A program made the translations under genes and the position numbers. Shown piece by piece: positions 35,930 to 44,624 of a stretch of 64,000 bases of DNA. The notes under the pieces were generated by a model that saw only the letters and a program-made list of their open reading frames with translations, had not been told where the DNA came from and did no database searches. The DNA comes from Parasedimentitalea marina (GTDB taxonomy: Bacteria > Pseudomonadota > Alphaproteobacteria > Rhodobacterales > Rhodobacteraceae). Position 1 is the stretch's first letter; every line of letters starts with the position of its first letter. The stretch covers positions 806,001 through 870,000 of the forward strand of contig NZ_CP033219.1 of the NCBI RefSeq assembly GCF_004006175.1. Reading direction: 5' to 3'.

Positions 35930-36229
35930 TCAGCTGTCGATCACGTCATTTTCCATCGCTTTGCGGAACAGGGTTTCGGTCATATCGCTGGCAGCACTCC
36001 GCCCGGCTCCCTGATTGCCCGGGCCGTCGGCGGGAATAAATTCCCCGCGTGCAGCCTTGGTTGTACGGTAAGCATCAAATTCTTGATCTGAGATCTGGCC
36101 GTCACCATCAAGGTCTAGGTCTTTCAGAATTTGGCTAAAGTCGAGCCGACCCAGCTGATCCTTTAACGCGACGGGCGAGGGATCTGGCGCTGTGTTGTTG
36201 GGTAGCTGTGTTGCAGCAGACACAATCAT
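35930..36229 (-). CDS. EF-hand domain protein
   Basis: A 99-residue protein from the ATG at 36229 (ribosome-binding site AAAGGA); a longer frame begins at 36277. One canonical EF-hand loop, DLDGDGQISDQEF, should bind calcium. No clear signal peptide is seen. The C-terminal half is polar with no motif. The role is unknown. Confidence 0.7.
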   Translation of the reverse strand: MIVSAATQLPNNTAPDPSPVALKDQLGRLDFSQILKDLDLDGDGQISDQEFDAYRTTKAARGEFIPADGPGNQGAGRSAASDMTETLFRKAMENDVIDS

Positions 36230-36369
36230 CTTGGCATCCTTTCTGGAAAAATACGAAACCAAGACACCAGAAAACACTTAACTATAGGTTGATTTGTTGA
36301 CTCGAAATACACCGTTGGCAGTCTGTGCTCTGGCGGCCTTACCCGATAACGGGCAAAGCCATTGCGATG

Positions 36370-36963
36370 TCAGTTGCTGACGCGGACGTCTTCCAGAGGA
36401 TAGGCTAGGTAATCCTGTTCTTCCCAACTCATGTGGCAGTCATGGCAAAAAGACTGTTTGAATTTCATTGGTTTTCCGTTGGGTTGAATACCCCCATAAA
36501 GCCAATCTGCGGTTTCTGGCGAGGCACCGGCTGCTAGCTTGGTCATTAAAAACAGCGGTCCAACCACAGCGGCGTTCTTCTTTTTATTGATCTTGATGCT
36601 TTCTTTGGCCAAGCGTGCGCCAACGGACATCACCACGTCTTCTTCGGCGAATTTCAGATATTGCTCGGCTGCGATATCGTTGGCATAGGTCAGCAGCAAC
36701 CGGTTGCCATGGGCGCCTGCCACGCCGTGGCGAGTGCCTGAGACGGTCCAGTTTCGATAGTTTTTGGCGACCATATCGCCACCCTTGGTATAGCCCTCGA
36801 CCATCCGGTCGCCAATGCAGGCGTAAATGCTGTCAATGTCTGCTTCGGTCAAATCAAAGGGCTCAGTGGTTGAAACCGGGCAGTCCTGCGCCTGTGCGCC
36901 TGTGCTCGCGAGCAGGGCAAAGGATACGACAGCTGCAAATTTCACTAGGTGGTTCATGGTCAT
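36370..36963 (-). CDS. Periplasmic cytochrome P460-family protein
   Basis: A 197-residue exported haem protein. The signal peptide covers 1-26 (ending GAQAQ). The haem site is CHDCH near the C-terminus, after YGGIQPNGKPMKFKQSF. YRNWTVSGTRHGVAG and GPLFLMTKLAAG match the cytochrome P460 domain, whose best-known members oxidise hydroxylamine. No ammonia-oxidation genes are here, so a role against hydroxylamine, NO or as a soluble redox carrier is only possible. The ATG at 36957 is an alternative start. It has its own 36-kb context, with xerC 96 bases upstream on the same strand. Confidence 0.78.
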   Translation of the reverse strand: MTMNHLVKFAAVVSFALLASTGAQAQDCPVSTTEPFDLTEADIDSIYACIGDRMVEGYTKGGDMVAKNYRNWTVSGTRHGVAGAHGNRLLLTYANDIAAEQYLKFAEEDVVMSVGARLAKESIKINKKKNAAVVGPLFLMTKLAAGASPETADWLYGGIQPNGKPMKFKQSFCHDCHMSWEEQDYLAYPLEDVRVSN

Positions 36964-37059
36964 GGCTCCCGTTGTTTTGCTATCACCGGCTTGGCTTCAC
37001 AAGGTTACAGGTTTCCGGCCAGTCCACATTGCACGATGCTACACAAGCCCGTGACGAGG

Positions 37060-37980
37060 TTAAGCCTTGGGGTGAGCGTTGTTGTAGACGTCCATCAAAT
37101 GCGCAGTATCGACGGCCGTATAGGCCTGGGTGGTCGACAGCGAGGCATGCCCCAAAAGTTCTTGGATAGAGCGCAGGTCGCCGCCGGCTTCCAGCAAATG
37201 GGTGGCAAAGCTGTGGCGCAGGGCATGTGGGGTGGCGGTTGCGGGCAGGCCCAACTGGGCGCGTGTGCGGGCCATCACACTTTGGATAAGCCGGGGGTTC
37301 AGCGCACCACCCCGCACGCCGTAAAACAATGGCGAATGTGCACCTTGGGGGTAGGGGCACAGGGTCAGATAGCGATCAACAGCATCGCGCGCTGCACGGA
37401 TAACCGGAACGACACGTTCTTTGCCGCCTTTGCCGGTGATCCGCAGAACGTCTGCAATTGGCGCGTCGCTGCCTTTCAGCCCCAAGGCCTCAGAGATGCG
37501 CAGCCCGCAGCCGTATAGCAAAGTCACCACCGCGACGTCGCGCGCAGCGACCCAATCCGTGGTGGATTGTAACTCAACAGTGTCCAAAACTGCCTTTGCC
37601 GCCTCTGCAGCCAATGGGCGAGGCAGTTTTTTCTGAAATTTGGGGGCGCGCGCCATCAGGACGGCACTTGGCTCAAACCCTTCTCGGTCGGCCAGCCAGC
37701 GGTAGAAACTTTTGACCGCTGATAATTTACGCGCCAACGACCGCGCCCCGGTGCCCGCTTTGCGGGTCTCAGCCATCCACGCGCGCATGTCGCCGATGGT
37801 GATCTTTTGCAAGGCGCCCAACCCCTGCGGGCTGGAGAAATGCAGCGTCATAAAGGAAAGAAACTCTCCGACGTCACTGCGATAGGCTGTCAGGGTGTTT
37901 TCAGCGGCACCTTTTAGCGCGCTTTGGCTGGCCAGCCAGTTTTGCAGGGCGTCACGACAGGCTGGGGAAATCAGGCTCAA
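37060..37980 (-). CDS. xerC: Tyrosine recombinase XerC
   Basis: A 306-residue site-specific recombinase. Catalytic residues are Arg161 (GCGLRISEAL), the beta-hairpin Lys (GKGGKERVVPV), His252 and Arg255 (HALRHSFATHLLE), His278 (LLGHASL) and Tyr287 (TTQAYT). The N-terminal SAM-like domain is present. With XerD it resolves chromosome dimers at dif. It starts at TTG, overlapping the DUF484 stop by TTGA. Confidence 0.93.
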   Translation of the reverse strand: MSLISPACRDALQNWLASQSALKGAAENTLTAYRSDVGEFLSFMTLHFSSPQGLGALQKITIGDMRAWMAETRKAGTGARSLARKLSAVKSFYRWLADREGFEPSAVLMARAPKFQKKLPRPLAAEAAKAVLDTVELQSTTDWVAARDVAVVTLLYGCGLRISEALGLKGSDAPIADVLRITGKGGKERVVPVIRAARDAVDRYLTLCPYPQGAHSPLFYGVRGGALNPRLIQSVMARTRAQLGLPATATPHALRHSFATHLLEAGGDLRSIQELLGHASLSTTQAYTAVDTAHLMDVYNNAHPKA

Positions 37981-38684
37981 GACAACCAGTGGCGCATTGA
38001 CCGTTCAAAGACGTCAGCAAAGAACGTCAGCAGATCGGTGCCATGCTGCGGCGTGAATTGATGTGGGTCTTCGGCGCCCAGTACCAGCAGGCCAGGTAGG
38101 CGGCCGTTGCCAAGGTCCAGTTTCAGGCAGGCCTCGGACTGGATCCAGCTGGCCTTGTCGCCATAGATCTGCTGTGCGCCGCCCTGCACCTGTCGCAAAG
38201 AGACCTGCCGGACGATGCCGCCGCGTCCCTGGCTGACATAGTCATCGATAAAGCCCGGTTCGACGATATTGAGAACTTCACCCATGCGTTTAACAGCAGG
38301 ATTTTTGTCGTCTTGCACGGTTTCCAGCACTAGCGTCACCGCTTCGAGCCGTAGAATTTCAGCAATGTCACCGCGCAGGTTCTGCAGAAAATCCTCAAAA
38401 TTGGTGGGATCCATCAAGGCCAAAATAGCGCGATGAATTTGATTGGTGCCGGCTAGATTGTCATAGGCCGCTGCAATGACCGAGCGATGGGTGTCTTCCA
38501 GCCGATCCAGCCGCGCCTCCATCCGCTCCATTGCGATGCCGCGCAAATCAACAATATTGGCGCCCATGGCACGTTCATTGGCCGAGACCAGCGCGTTCAT
38601 CGCGGTTTGATCGTCAAGCACGGCGTCGGGTTTGGCGACGATGGCCTGACGGAGGGATTCTTCTAGGACGGGGCTGCTGCTCAT
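37977..38684 (-). CDS. DUF484 family protein
   Basis: A 235-residue protein from the ATG at 38684; a longer frame begins at 38777. An amphipathic coiled-coil N-terminus (NIVDLRGIAMERMEARLDRL) is followed by a GAF-like domain ending LLVLGAEDPHQFTPQHGTDL, the DUF484 signature. DUF484 genes are regularly found beside xerC, here too with a coupled TTGA overlap; the function is unproven. Confidence 0.88.
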   Translation of the reverse strand: MSSSPVLEESLRQAIVAKPDAVLDDQTAMNALVSANERAMGANIVDLRGIAMERMEARLDRLEDTHRSVIAAAYDNLAGTNQIHRAILALMDPTNFEDFLQNLRGDIAEILRLEAVTLVLETVQDDKNPAVKRMGEVLNIVEPGFIDDYVSQGRGGIVRQVSLRQVQGGAQQIYGDKASWIQSEACLKLDLGNGRLPGLLVLGAEDPHQFTPQHGTDLLTFFADVFERSMRHWLS

Positions 38685-39109
38685 AGTGTGACCTCTGGTG
38701 GGTTTGGCGCAGGGTATAACATGGGTTTTAACGAAAAGTGGGGAAAAATTGCCCAAGCGCAGTTTTTTGCGCAGCAAAGCAAAAACTAGGGCTCTCGCCG
38801 GGTCCGTGGGACACGGTATTGATCCGGGCGTTGGGTCCCCAAGGGATCAATCAGCCCACGCGTGTTGAAAAAGGCGGCTTCCGGTCGTGGGTGGTACAGG
38901 GCATCCGAGCCAATTGTGAGCAGAACGCTCTAGGTGGAATGGCGCCAGTGAAGGACAATAAGGCAACAGTCTGGCGGGAGTGAAGTTTGAAAGCTCTAAT
39001 TAAAACCCTATCTCGCCTGTTGTATCTAGCAATCTCGTAGACCGGTTACTATGTGGCCATCCGTATCGTAGGCGCAAGGCAGCGACAATATACGTGAAGG
39101 ATCTGTTTC
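38685..39109. other. Intergenic gap, 425 bases
   Basis: No convincing gene. A plus-strand open frame at 38738-38983 has protein-like codons at its end but no ribosome-binding site and no family resemblance; it may be a decayed fragment. The stretch carries the promoter of the DUF484-xerC pair and of the next gene. Confidence 0.4.
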
Positions 39110-39793
39110 GTGGCGATAGGCAAGTTATTAAAAGACCGAAAGACCGGGGACTCGTCTTCGGATCATGCTCACCGACTTCTTTTTGTCATGGCTGAACTTA
39201 TTTTCTTGGTCATCCTACTGGCAGTCGCGAATATTTCTATTTTCGTCGACGCAACGATCCTTCAAAATAGTTTGTCGGAGAGATCGATTTCCCAATATTT
39301 GCAAAGTTCAATTATTCTGGTGTCATCAACCATCTTCGCTCTGGGTGCGGTCAAGTATCCTAACAAAAGAGGGTACCTGGCGCTGGTGGCTGCACTTTTC
39401 ACCTGTATGTTCATTCGCGAAAATGACTCTTTATTTGATAATATCCGACATGGCTTTTGGGTCGTTCCAGTCCTCTGTGTCTTGATCGTGAGTGGTTGGT
39501 TTACTGCGCGAAATCGGGACACTGTAACGGAGCCCTTTTTATACCACCTGGAAGGCAGGCACTCTACTCTCGTCTACGCTGGATTTATTATTGTCGTCGT
39601 TTTCAGCAGGCTCTTTGGAACCGGATCCTTTTGGGAAGCGGTAATGGGAAACAACTATAACTCAAGTTATAAGTCCATTATTCAGGAGGGGTTGGAGCTA
39701 TTGGGTTATGTGTTGATCTTACATGGGTCCTGCATGTCATTCTTAGGCCGGTTCGGCGATCACATAGCCGGAACGCAGCGCTCCCGCGAATGA
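39110..39793 (+). CDS. Hypothetical membrane protein
   Basis: A 227-residue protein starting at GTG (ribosome-binding site AAGGA). Six membrane helices are predicted at about 24-46, 63-83, 88-106, 113-130, 150-170 and 192-212. Conserved-looking polar residues in the membrane core (REND, DNIRHGFW, EGLELLGY) suggest a transport or enzymatic membrane function, but I know no family. It sits between xerC-DUF484 and tal, with AT-richer codons than its neighbours, suggesting an insertion. Confidence 0.55.
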   Translation: MAIGKLLKDRKTGDSSSDHAHRLLFVMAELIFLVILLAVANISIFVDATILQNSLSERSISQYLQSSIILVSSTIFALGAVKYPNKRGYLALVAALFTCMFIRENDSLFDNIRHGFWVVPVLCVLIVSGWFTARNRDTVTEPFLYHLEGRHSTLVYAGFIIVVVFSRLFGTGSFWEAVMGNNYNSSYKSIIQEGLELLGYVLILHGSCMSFLGRFGDHIAGTQRSRE

Positions 39794-40001
39794 TGGTTTC
39801 GAATAATCTTCCGAGACGAAAAGCACGTCAGTAAGCTAACGCGACCCGAGGAACTCGTAAGCAGATATGCAGCAAATTTGAACTCAACGGGCGATGCAAT
39901 TGCTTCCCCGGTGCTGAATTTGACCCTTTGTTGCCTGATGACTTGAAGGTCCGAATGGGGCCGCTCGCGTGATTGTGAAAGATTGATCTGCCGGATCCCA
40001 A

Positions 40002-40032
40002 ACGAAAAGGGAGGCACCATTTGGCGCCTCCC
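40002..40032 (-). terminator. Terminator after the tal-like gene
   Basis: On the minus strand GGGAGGCGCCA pairs with TGGTGCCTCCC around a two-base loop, then TTTTCGTTT follows, a rho-independent terminator 25 bases past the stop at 40057. Confidence 0.85.
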
Positions 40033-40056
40033 TCAATCCGTGAGTTGGTAATGTGC

Positions 40057-40710
40057 TTACAGGATCTTGATATCAGCCGCTTTGATATCAGCCAGGAATG
40101 TTGCCAGGCCCTTGTCCGTCAGCGGGTGGTTGACCAGCGATTTGATCACAGCAGGTGGCGCGGTGATTACGTCAGCGCCCAAACGGGCCGAGTCGAGGAT
40201 ATGGTTGGCCGAGCGGATAGAGGCGGCCAGGATCTGGGTGTCGAAACCGTAGTTGTCATAGATGGTGCGGATGTCTTCGATCAGCTCCATGCCGTCCAGG
40301 TTGATGTCATCCAGACGACCGATGAAGGGCGAGATGAATGTTGCACCGGCTTTGGCCGCCAGCAGCGCCTGGTTGGCCGAGAAGCACAGGGTGACGTTGA
40401 CCATGTGTCCGTCGTCGGTCAGGGTTTTACAGGCTTTCAGACCATCCCATGTCAGGGGCACTTTGACGGCGATGTTTTCGGCGATCTCGACCAGCTTGCG
40501 GCCTTCGGCGATCATAGTGTCCGCATCAACCGCAGTGACCTCGGCCGAAACTGGACCGTCGACCAGCGCGCAGATTTCCTTGGTGACTTCGATGATGTCC
40601 CGCCCGGATTTCTTGATCAGCGAGGGGTTGGTGGTGACGCCGTCAACCATCCCGAGATCGTTCAGCTCGGCAATGGCGTCAATCTCGGCGGTGTCTACGA
40701 AGAATTTCAT
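40057..40710 (-). CDS. Transaldolase / fructose-6-phosphate aldolase family
   Basis: A 217-residue small transaldolase. The Schiff-base Lys is Lys83 in [24 protein letters not shown] and [20 protein letters not shown] are the family signatures, as is [15 protein letters not shown]. Proteins of this length are either transaldolases (subfamily 3B/TalC) or fructose-6-phosphate aldolases; sequence does not settle it. It feeds sugar phosphates between glycolysis and the pentose phosphate pathway. Two 22-base repeats lie upstream. Confidence 0.9.
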   Translation of the reverse strand: MKFFVDTAEIDAIAELNDLGMVDGVTTNPSLIKKSGRDIIEVTKEICALVDGPVSAEVTAVDADTMIAEGRKLVEIAENIAVKVPLTWDGLKACKTLTDDGHMVNVTLCFSANQALLAAKAGATFISPFIGRLDDINLDGMELIEDIRTIYDNYGFDTQILAASIRSANHILDSARLGADVITAPPAVIKSLVNHPLTDKGLATFLADIKAADIKIL

Positions 40711-40740
40711 GTCAGGGATCCTTTGGATGGGTTGGCCAAT

Positions 40741-40793
40741 GTTTGCGCTAACCTTTTACGCAGCGTCGAAGGTTTGCGCTAGCCTTTAACGCA
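40741..40793 (-). promoter_or_regulatory. Tandem 22-base repeats upstream of the tal-like gene
   Basis: GTTTGCGCTAACCTTTTACG plus CA at 40741-40762 recurs as GTTTGCGCTAGCCTTTAACG plus CA at 40772-40793, with a period of 31 bases and two mismatches. Each contains a TGCG...CGCA inverted pair. They lie 30-80 bases before the tal start and look like a double operator for an unknown regulator. Confidence 0.55.
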
Positions 40794-40850
40794 ATAGAGA
40801 GGCATTAAAAACCCCTGAGGCAGAAAGGCAGCAGCATGAGCACACAGACG
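40777..40850. repeat. Diverged copy of the priA leader
   Basis: The sequence around 40799-40848 (GGCATTAAA..., GAGGCAGAAA, GGCAGCAGCATGAGC) resembles the stretch just before and over the priA start at 42393-42440 (GGCATTAAA..., GAGGCAGAAAAGGCAGCGG, TGTGAGC). Similarity fades at both ends but extends some way upstream. Here the start codon leads into a stop after five codons. Confidence 0.5.
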
Positions 40851-40940
40851 TAATTCATACAGGTCTGCCAGTTTGGATTTGATAACGCACCACTTGGACC
40901 TCATCCGGAAAAAGTTCCCGGTGCAATGCAGCACTTTGCT

Positions 40941-41387
40941 CTACCCAGGTTCGACCAGATCAACGACGGCGAGTTTGCGTTTGCGACCCGGTTTTTCAGC
41001 AGCGCTTTTTAGTTGCTCGCCTTGCGTCGCTGCGACGGAAAGGTCTTTTTGCAAGGTGGCAAGCCGATCCAGAACCGCGTTGCGGCGAGCATCCAAATCA
41101 GCCTTAAGCCGGTCAATATGGGCAAGCTTGTCCGTCATTTTCGCAATGCCGCCCTCGCATGGGACCGCACCTTCGTCAGAAAGGCAGGCGCTCATTGCGC
41201 GAATTTCGCGGGTGGAAAACCCAGTGGCGATAAAGTCGCGGATACGTCCGGCTCGCCGTAGATCCGCTTTGGTATAGTGGCGATATCCGTTGTGCCTGCG
41301 GTCCACGACCATAAGCCCGGTCTTTTCATAATGGCGCAACATGCGTTGTGTAATCCCCAACCGTTGGGCGGCCTCCTTCGCATCCAT
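40941..41387 (-). CDS. MerR-family regulator
   Basis: A 148-residue protein from the ATG at 41387 (ribosome-binding site AAAGGA). Winged helix at 2-70: AAQRLGITQRMLRHYEKTGL, then NGYRHYTKADLRRAGRIRDF. A long helix (about 85-130) gives the dimer coiled coil. The single region with Cys (SACLSDEGAVPCEGG) could be a metal or redox site, but the pair is not in a known arrangement. It follows the SDR gene on the same strand. A classic MerR-type promoter upstream of the SDR gene implies it controls both. Confidence 0.85.
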   Translation of the reverse strand: MDAKEAAQRLGITQRMLRHYEKTGLMVVDRRHNGYRHYTKADLRRAGRIRDFIATGFSTREIRAMSACLSDEGAVPCEGGIAKMTDKLAHIDRLKADLDARRNAVLDRLATLQKDLSVAATQGEQLKSAAEKPGRKRKLAVVDLVEPG

Positions 41388-41489
41388 TTCATATCCTTTC
41401 TTGCTAACCCTGACATAGGTGTGAATGTTTTTGCCGAAGACAAGGGGGGCATGGGCGGATGACAGGCAGCCGCCCAATTGATTATAGTC

Positions 41490-42254
41490 TTAAGTCCGAA
41501 GCGACCAACCGCCATCGACAGTCAAGATCTGCCCCGTAAGCCACGCGTTTTGCGAACTCCCTAGGCGAAGAATCCAGGGCACGATATCTGCTGGCACCCC
41601 GCGACGTCCCAAGGGAACCTGCGCCGCCTCTTGGTCTTCGATTTGCAGCGCCAGTTCTGGCGGCATTCCCATCATGCCTGTCAACGCGCCGCTCTTGACT
41701 GGACCGGGCGCAATGGCGTTCACTCGAATGCCATCTTTTGCCAGTTCCATCGCCCAAGACTGGGTCAAATGTTCCAGCGCGGCCTTGGTCGCAGCGTAAT
41801 GCGCAATCATCGGCACCGCATTGCGGGACACCGCCGTGCCGATATTGACAATGGCCCCTTTGGTTTCGCGCAGGGCTGCACGACCGGCCTGAACCAGTTG
41901 GGATGGCGCAATAATATTGACTGCCGACATATTGGCCATAATTTCAGCGTCATATCCCTCCATTGGCATTGGCTGGCCGGCACCTGAGTTGTTGACGATC
42001 AGGTCAAGACGGCCCCAGTGGTCCAGGGCTGCCTGAACAATTTGCATGCCGCTGTCGCGGGCAGCACTGTCGGCCTGCAGCGTTTTGATCGCATCATTGG
42101 CCGCAGCCATTTCGGACAGTTTTTCGGCATTGCGCCCGGTGACAAGCACCCGCGCGCCCTGATCGGCAAGGGCCCGAGCCGTGGCCTTTCCTATGCCAGA
42201 ACTGCCTCCGGTCACGATTGCGACTTTGCCCTGCCACGTGTTTGTCTGTGTCAT
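41490..42254 (-). CDS. Short-chain dehydrogenase/reductase
   Basis: A 254-residue SDR from the ATG at 42254 (ribosome-binding site AGGAGA). The Rossmann motif is VTGGSSGIGKATA, NNSGAG is the structural motif, and the catalytic Tyr and Lys are in YAATKAALE, with Ser upstream. The family reduces or oxidises many carbonyls and alcohols; the substrate is unknown. It lies 102 bases before merR and shares its MerR-type promoter, so it is probably induced by the same stress or compound. Confidence 0.87.
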   Translation of the reverse strand: MTQTNTWQGKVAIVTGGSSGIGKATARALADQGARVLVTGRNAEKLSEMAAANDAIKTLQADSAARDSGMQIVQAALDHWGRLDLIVNNSGAGQPMPMEGYDAEIMANMSAVNIIAPSQLVQAGRAALRETKGAIVNIGTAVSRNAVPMIAHYAATKAALEHLTQSWAMELAKDGIRVNAIAPGPVKSGALTGMMGMPPELALQIEDQEAAQVPLGRRGVPADIVPWILRLGSSQNAWLTGQILTVDGGWSLRT

Positions 42255-42294
42255 CTCACGCTTTCTCCTGTTTGCGAATTGATGTGCACATGGG

Positions 42295-42325
42295 GTTAGC
42301 AGGTGGACACTAGTGTCAGGGTCAA
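42295..42325 (-). promoter_or_regulatory. MerR-type promoter with 19-base spacer
   Basis: On the minus strand, TTGACC (42325-42320) and GCTAAC (42300-42295) are separated by exactly 19 bases, and the spacer is filled with the palindrome GACACTAGTGTC (42306-42317). Over-long spacers with a central palindrome are the hallmark of MerR-activated promoters. The SDR start at 42254 lies about 40 bases downstream. Confidence 0.8.
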
Positions 42326-42392
42326 GCGGTTTTTGTGGACCTAGATCCATTGGGCAGGGCATCTTGTTTAGACTGGCCTTTGTCTGGATAGC

Positions 42393-42440
42393 GGGGCATT
42401 AAATCCACGAGGCAGAAAAGGCAGCGGTGTGAGCGATCAG
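42393..42440 (+). repeat. priA leader, second copy of the flanking repeat
   Basis: Matches the stretch at 40799-40848 in about four of five positions. With that copy it flanks the MerR/SDR pair as direct repeats. Confidence 0.5.
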
Positions 42441-44624
42441 GAGTTTTTTCATGCAGGCGAGCGGGTCGGGGTTTTGACCACGCAACCGCTTGATCGGGTT
42501 CTGGATTACCGTGCGCCTGAGGGCGGCTGTTTTCTTGGAGCCTATGTCGAGGTGCCTTTGGGGCCGCGCCGGGTTTTGGGCGTGATTTGGGGGCCGGGGC
42601 AGGGCGATTTCGATTCGGCCAAGCTGCGATCGGTGAACCGGGTGCTGGATGTGGCACCGATGCGGATCGAGATGCGCCAGTTTCTGAGCCGCGCGGCAGA
42701 CTACACCCTGACACCGATGTCATCAATGCTGCGGCTGGCGACGCGGGCGCCGGGCCTTTCAGACCCGGTATCGATGCGCAAGATCCTGCGACGCGGCGCG
42801 TCCGAGCCTGAGCGGATGACCGATGCGCGTGCGCGTGTTCTGGCGGCGCTGGACGAATACGGCGGTCTGGCCTTCACCCCCAAAGAGCTGTCCGATCTGG
42901 CCGGGGTGACGCCCTCGGTGCTCAAGGGTTTGGTCAAACAGGGTGCCCTGCGCGAGGAAGAGGCACCGCGCGATCTGCCCTATCCACATTTGGACCCCGA
43001 ATTACCCAGTAAGACCCTGACCGAGGACCAGGCCGAAGCCGCCAATGTCTTGGCGCAGGCGGTGCAAAATGGCGCTTATGGCACCACGCTGTTAAAAGGG
43101 GTGACTGGATCGGGCAAAACCGAGGTCTATCTTGAGGCGGTCGCCGCCTGTCTGCGGGCGGGCCGACAGGCCTTGGTGCTGTTGCCGGAAATCGCGCTGA
43201 CGGCCGAGTTTCTGACCCGGGTCGAGGCCCGGTTTGGCGCCACACCGGCAGAATGGCATTCCGGTGCCACGATGACCGAACGCCGCCGGGTCTGGCGCAT
43301 GGTTGGGCAAGGCAATGCGCAACTGGTGATCGGTGCGCGCTCGTCTTTGTTTTTGCCGTTCCGGGATCTGGGTCTGATCATTGTCGATGAAGAACACGAT
43401 ACCTCGTATAAACAGGAAGACGGAGTCCTGTATAATGCCCGCGACATGGCGGTGCTACGTGCGGTGATGTGCTCGGCGCAGGTGGTGCTGGCTTCGGCCA
43501 CACCCAGCCTGGAAAGCTGGGCCAATGCCGAGGCAGGCAAATACCGCCGGCTGGATCTGGCCGCGCGCTATGGCGCGGCGGTACTGCCCGAAATGCGCGC
43601 CATTGACATGCGGGTTGAAAAACTGCCCTCGGCAACCTGGATCTCGCCGACCCTGCGCAGCGCCATGAGTAAAAGGCTGGAGCGAGGCGAGCAGTCGCTG
43701 CTGTTCCTGAACCGCCGTGGCTTTGCGCCGGTGACGATCTGCCGGGCCTGCGGCAATCAAGTGGCCTGTGATCATTGCGATGCGCGCATGGTCGAGCACC
43801 GATTTCAGAACCGATTGATGTGCCACCAATGCGGCGAAACCAAACCGCTTCCGACGGTGTGCCCCTCCTGTGAAGTCGAAGGCAAGATGGCCCCGGTCGG
43901 CCCCGGCATCGAACGGCTGGGCGAAGAGGCAGCACTGGCATTCCCAGAGGCGCGGATTGCGGTGCTCAGCTCGGATCTGTTTGGATCAGCACGGGCACTA
44001 AAGGAACGCATCTCCGAGATCGTAAAGGGCGAGGCGGATATCATTCTGGGCACCCAACTGGTGGCCAAAGGACACAATTTTCCACTGCTGACACTGGTCG
44101 GCGTGATCGACGCGGATCTGGGGCTGCAAGGATCAGACTTGCGCGCCGCCGAGCGAACGTTTCAATTGATGCGACAGGTTGCGGGGCGCGCTGGCCGTGC
44201 TGAAAAACCGGGTGAGGCGCTTTTGCAAAGTTTCCAACCTGAACACCCGGTGATCCGCGCTATTCTGTCCGGTGACGAGGAAGGCTTCTGGAAAGCCGAA
44301 GCCGCTGAACGCCAAGCCGCCGGTGTACCGCCCTATGGCCGCATGGCAGGGATCATCCTGTCTGGATCGGACCTGCCTGCGGTATTTGATCTGGGCAACG
44401 CACTAGCCCGCAACGATGGGCCGTTGCGCGCAATTGGCGCACAGGTTTACGGTCCGGCCCCAGCGCCAATCGCCCGCATTCGCGGTCGTCATCGAGTACG
44501 TTTGTTGGTCAAAGCCGCAAAAGGAGTACCGCTACAAGAGGCAATTTCACGCTGGATTGCACCTTGTCGGCTCAAGGGCGATCTAAGGTTGAATGTTGAC
44601 ATCGATCCGCAGAACTTTTTCTAG
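42429..44624 (+). CDS. priA: Primosomal helicase PriA
   Basis: A 731-residue helicase with a GTG start. An N-terminal DNA-binding region (1-180) precedes Walker A in KGVTGSGKTEVY, motif II DEEHD (LIIVDEEHDTSYKQEDG), motif III SATPSLESW, and the zinc region with paired cysteines CRACGNQVACDHCD and CHQCGETKPLPTVCPSCE. Motif V-VI include GTQLVAKGHNFP and LMRQVAGRAGRAEK. It restarts stalled replication forks. The tal-priA arrangement is common in Rhodobacterales. Confidence 0.97.
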   Translation: MSDQEFFHAGERVGVLTTQPLDRVLDYRAPEGGCFLGAYVEVPLGPRRVLGVIWGPGQGDFDSAKLRSVNRVLDVAPMRIEMRQFLSRAADYTLTPMSSMLRLATRAPGLSDPVSMRKILRRGASEPERMTDARARVLAALDEYGGLAFTPKELSDLAGVTPSVLKGLVKQGALREEEAPRDLPYPHLDPELPSKTLTEDQAEAANVLAQAVQNGAYGTTLLKGVTGSGKTEVYLEAVAACLRAGRQALVLLPEIALTAEFLTRVEARFGATPAEWHSGATMTERRRVWRMVGQGNAQLVIGARSSLFLPFRDLGLIIVDEEHDTSYKQEDGVLYNARDMAVLRAVMCSAQVVLASATPSLESWANAEAGKYRRLDLAARYGAAVLPEMRAIDMRVEKLPSATWISPTLRSAMSKRLERGEQSLLFLNRRGFAPVTICRACGNQVACDHCDARMVEHRFQNRLMCHQCGETKPLPTVCPSCEVEGKMAPVGPGIERLGEEAALAFPEARIAVLSSDLFGSARALKERISEIVKGEADIILGTQLVAKGHNFPLLTLVGVIDADLGLQGSDLRAAERTFQLMRQVAGRAGRAEKPGEALLQSFQPEHPVIRAILSGDEEGFWKAEAAERQAAGVPPYGRMAGIILSGSDLPAVFDLGNALARNDGPLRAIGAQVYGPAPAPIARIRGRHRVRLLVKAAKGVPLQEAISRWIAPCRLKGDLRLNVDIDPQNFF

